DNA of 64,000 bases from Mesorhizobium sp. RMAD-H1 (GTDB lineage: Bacteria > Pseudomonadota > Alphaproteobacteria > Rhizobiales > Rhizobiaceae): the NCBI RefSeq assembly GCF_014191375.1, contig NZ_JACHWN010000006.1:248001-312000 (forward strand). The letters run 5' to 3'. The stretch's first letter is position 1, and every line of letters starts with the position of its first letter. A program made the position numbers and the translations under genes. Shown piece by piece: positions 62,635-64,000 of this stretch. Below the pieces are notes generated by a model that saw nothing but the letters and a program-made list of their open reading frames with translations, did not search any database and had not been told where the DNA came from.

Positions 62635-64000
62635 TCAGCGATGACCGCGAGCCTCGCGAGGATGGCGCTTTTCCAGCGCATCGGCGTGATGCGCCCGGCC
62701 GGTAGCGCGCAAACGCTTGAGATAGGCCGGCAGTTCGCCCCGGCAGTGGAAAGGCCCACCCTCCCGCATCACCGTCATCAGCGGATCGATATTCGTGGAG
62801 CTGCGCGCCATCATCTCCGCACGCCAGTTCTCCAGCAGATGACTTGCATGCTCGACGATCCCGGGATGCTTTTCGGCTACATTCTCCTGCTCATGTGGAT
62901 CGTCAGTCAGGTTGAACAACGTTGTCGGCCCGAAATCCTTGTACCCGTCATGATAGGTCCGCAGCATCAGCCAGTCCGCGCCGGCGCGGCGAAATCTGAC
63001 GCCGCGCTGCGCCGCCCAGGCGCCCTGGCTGGTGATGAGATACGCCCTCCCGCCATCGGCGCCTTGCGAAAGCGCGGCATTGAACGAGCGTCCGTCCCAG
63101 ACATCCGGCACCTCGCCGCCGAGCCGGTCGATAAGCGTGGCCGGCCAGTCGAAATGATAGTGCAGCCCGCTGTTCACGCCCCGCATGTCGGGAGCGCCCG
63201 GCCAGCGGATGATCAGCGGCACGTTGCAGGTGAACTCATCCGCCGTCTGGTGATCGGCCCAGACATTGAGCTCGCCCATGTTCTCGCCATGGTCGGCCCC
63301 GATGACGATGATCGTCTTGTCGAAAAGGTCCTGCCTTTTCAGCTCCTCGACCAGAAGCGCGACATGATCATCCGCATAGCGGATGCCGGCATCGTAGCCG
63401 TCGAACCAGGCCTTGGCGCGTGCCATGCTGTCGATGGGCGTAGGCGCCCGGGGATAGCGCGACTGCTGATGGTCTTCGGTGAACCCGGTCGGCTCGAGCG
63501 GACTGTGCGGGCCATAGCCGGCGATTCCCCTGGCCAGCACCTCCTCCGTCATCCAGTCCGGCGCCGGCTCGCTGGCGAAAGGATCGCCATAGGCCTCGGG
63601 CACGCGATAGGGCGTGTGAGGGTCCCAGACATTGACATGCAGGAACCAGTCTTTGTCCGCGCCATTGCGGCGCAACCAGTCGACCGCCTTGGGGACGACC
63701 TCGTCGGCGCTTTCCATGCCCCCCTTTCCAGGATTGATCACCTCGTTGAAGCCAGCATACCAATGCCATGAGCCATGTCGCTCGCCGAAACTGCTGATCG
63801 TCGCGGTGTAATAACCGAGATCGCGCAAAACCTTCATCCAGCCGTCATGCTGGAAGGTTCCCGCCCATGCCCGCCCCGCCCCTTCGTGGAAGGGCTCGCA
63901 GGCGGTACCGCCATGGCCGACGACGCCAGTCCTCATTCCGAAGCGCCCACTCCAGAGCGCGGTGCGCGACGGATGGCAGGGGACATCGGAGACATAGACA
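62635..64000 (-). CDS. Sulfatase (partial; N-terminus beyond the window)
   Basis: The frame stays open to the right edge, so the protein continues beyond 64000. Just inside the edge it reads VPCHPSRTALWSGR, which holds the C-x-P-S-R motif whose cysteine becomes formylglycine in active sulfatases. Metal and substrate features follow: WDPHTPYRVPE, ADHGENMGELNVWADH, and later the C-terminal FNLTDDPHEQENVAEK. The ATG at 63936 is internal, not the start. It probably hydrolyses a sulfate ester. Confidence 0.92.
   Translation of the reverse strand, partial: VYVSDVPCHPSRTALWSGRFGMRTGVVGHGGTACEPFHEGAGRAWAGTFQHDGWMKVLRDLGYYTATISSFGERHGSWHWYAGFNEVINPGKGGMESADEVVPKAVDWLRRNGADKDWFLHVNVWDPHTPYRVPEAYGDPFASEPAPDWMTEEVLARGIAGYGPHSPLEPTGFTEDHQQSRYPRAPTPIDSMARAKAWFDGYDAGIRYADDHVALLVEELKRQDLFDKTIIVIGADHGENMGELNVWADHQTADEFTCNVPLIIRWPGAPDMRGVNSGLHYHFDWPATLIDRLGGEVPDVWDGRSFNAALSQGADGGRAYLITSQGAWAAQRGVRFRRAGADWLMLRTYHDGYKDFGPTTLFNLTDDPHEQENVAEKHPGIVEHASHLLENWRAEMMARSSTNIDPLMTVMREGGPFHCRGELPAYLKRLRATGRAHHADALEKRHPREARGHR

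Overview
The window reads as chromosome or chromid sequence from a GC-rich alphaproteobacterium, most likely Hyphomicrobiales (Rhizobiaceae/Brucellaceae type). The reasons are an OccR/OccQMPT-like opine transport locus, many ribose-type ABC transporters with LacI regulators, carboxy(nor)spermidine genes, a YfdX protein, an adenylate cyclase with TPR repeats and a membrane-bound gluconate-type dehydrogenase. This placement is inference from gene content and was not checked by a database search. I saw no rRNA, tRNA or insertion sequence.

Layout. 1-3548 (+) is the 3' end of a respiratory nitrate reductase operon (narH end, narJ, narI), continuing without a break into a parvulin-type prolyl isomerase, a DUF2478 protein and a Mog-like molybdopterin adenylyltransferase. 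3606-12374 is an opine-like catabolic island: a divergent OccR-like LysR regulator, a polar amino acid/opine ABC transporter, a three-subunit HcnABC/Oox-type flavo-iron-sulfur oxidase, a RidA deaminase and an enolase-superfamily enzyme. A strong hairpin terminator separates the transporter from the oxidase. 12384-18192 holds an AmpR-like regulator divergent from a class A beta-lactamase, an ArsR/SRPBCC/VOC unit with a clear palindromic operator, an AraC regulator divergent from a methyltransferase, and a YfdX protein. 18397-21146 is an alternative spermidine pathway pair preceded by a small unknown ORF.

21253-41550 is a large carbohydrate-type catabolic region. A leftward six-gene operon (CaiB-type CoA-transferase, an SBP-like protein without a signal peptide, enoyl-CoA hydratase, ribose-type ABC transporter) diverges from a rightward operon. 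The rightward operon carries a binding protein, an RbsA-type ATPase split into two genes, two permeases and an M24 peptidase-fold enzyme. The shared intergenic region holds a perfect 13-bp inverted pair of LacI-type operators. A second leftward operon (Gfo/Idh/MocA, TIM-barrel isomerase, DUF4432, SDR, beta-propeller lactonase, LacI) faces another LacI regulator.

41596-44479 has a sialyltransferase-fold protein, a VOC protein and a carotenoid oxygenase. 44806-51791 is a type I-C CRISPR-Cas interference locus (cas3-cas5-cas8c-cas7) with no cas4, cas1 or cas2. Its only array is a three-repeat remnant with 31-nt repeats, and a tyrosine recombinase that has lost its catalytic end lies beside it. 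The cas8c gene contains a well-placed internal ribosome-binding site and GTG that fit an internally translated Cas11c subunit, and its 3' end overruns cas7 by 158 nt. 51884-64000 contains a glycerophosphodiester phosphodiesterase, a class III cyclase/TPR protein, small envelope proteins, a CNNM/CorC transporter, a three-gene dehydrogenase complex (gamma, flavoprotein, triheme cytochrome c) and the C-terminal part of a sulfatase that runs off the window.
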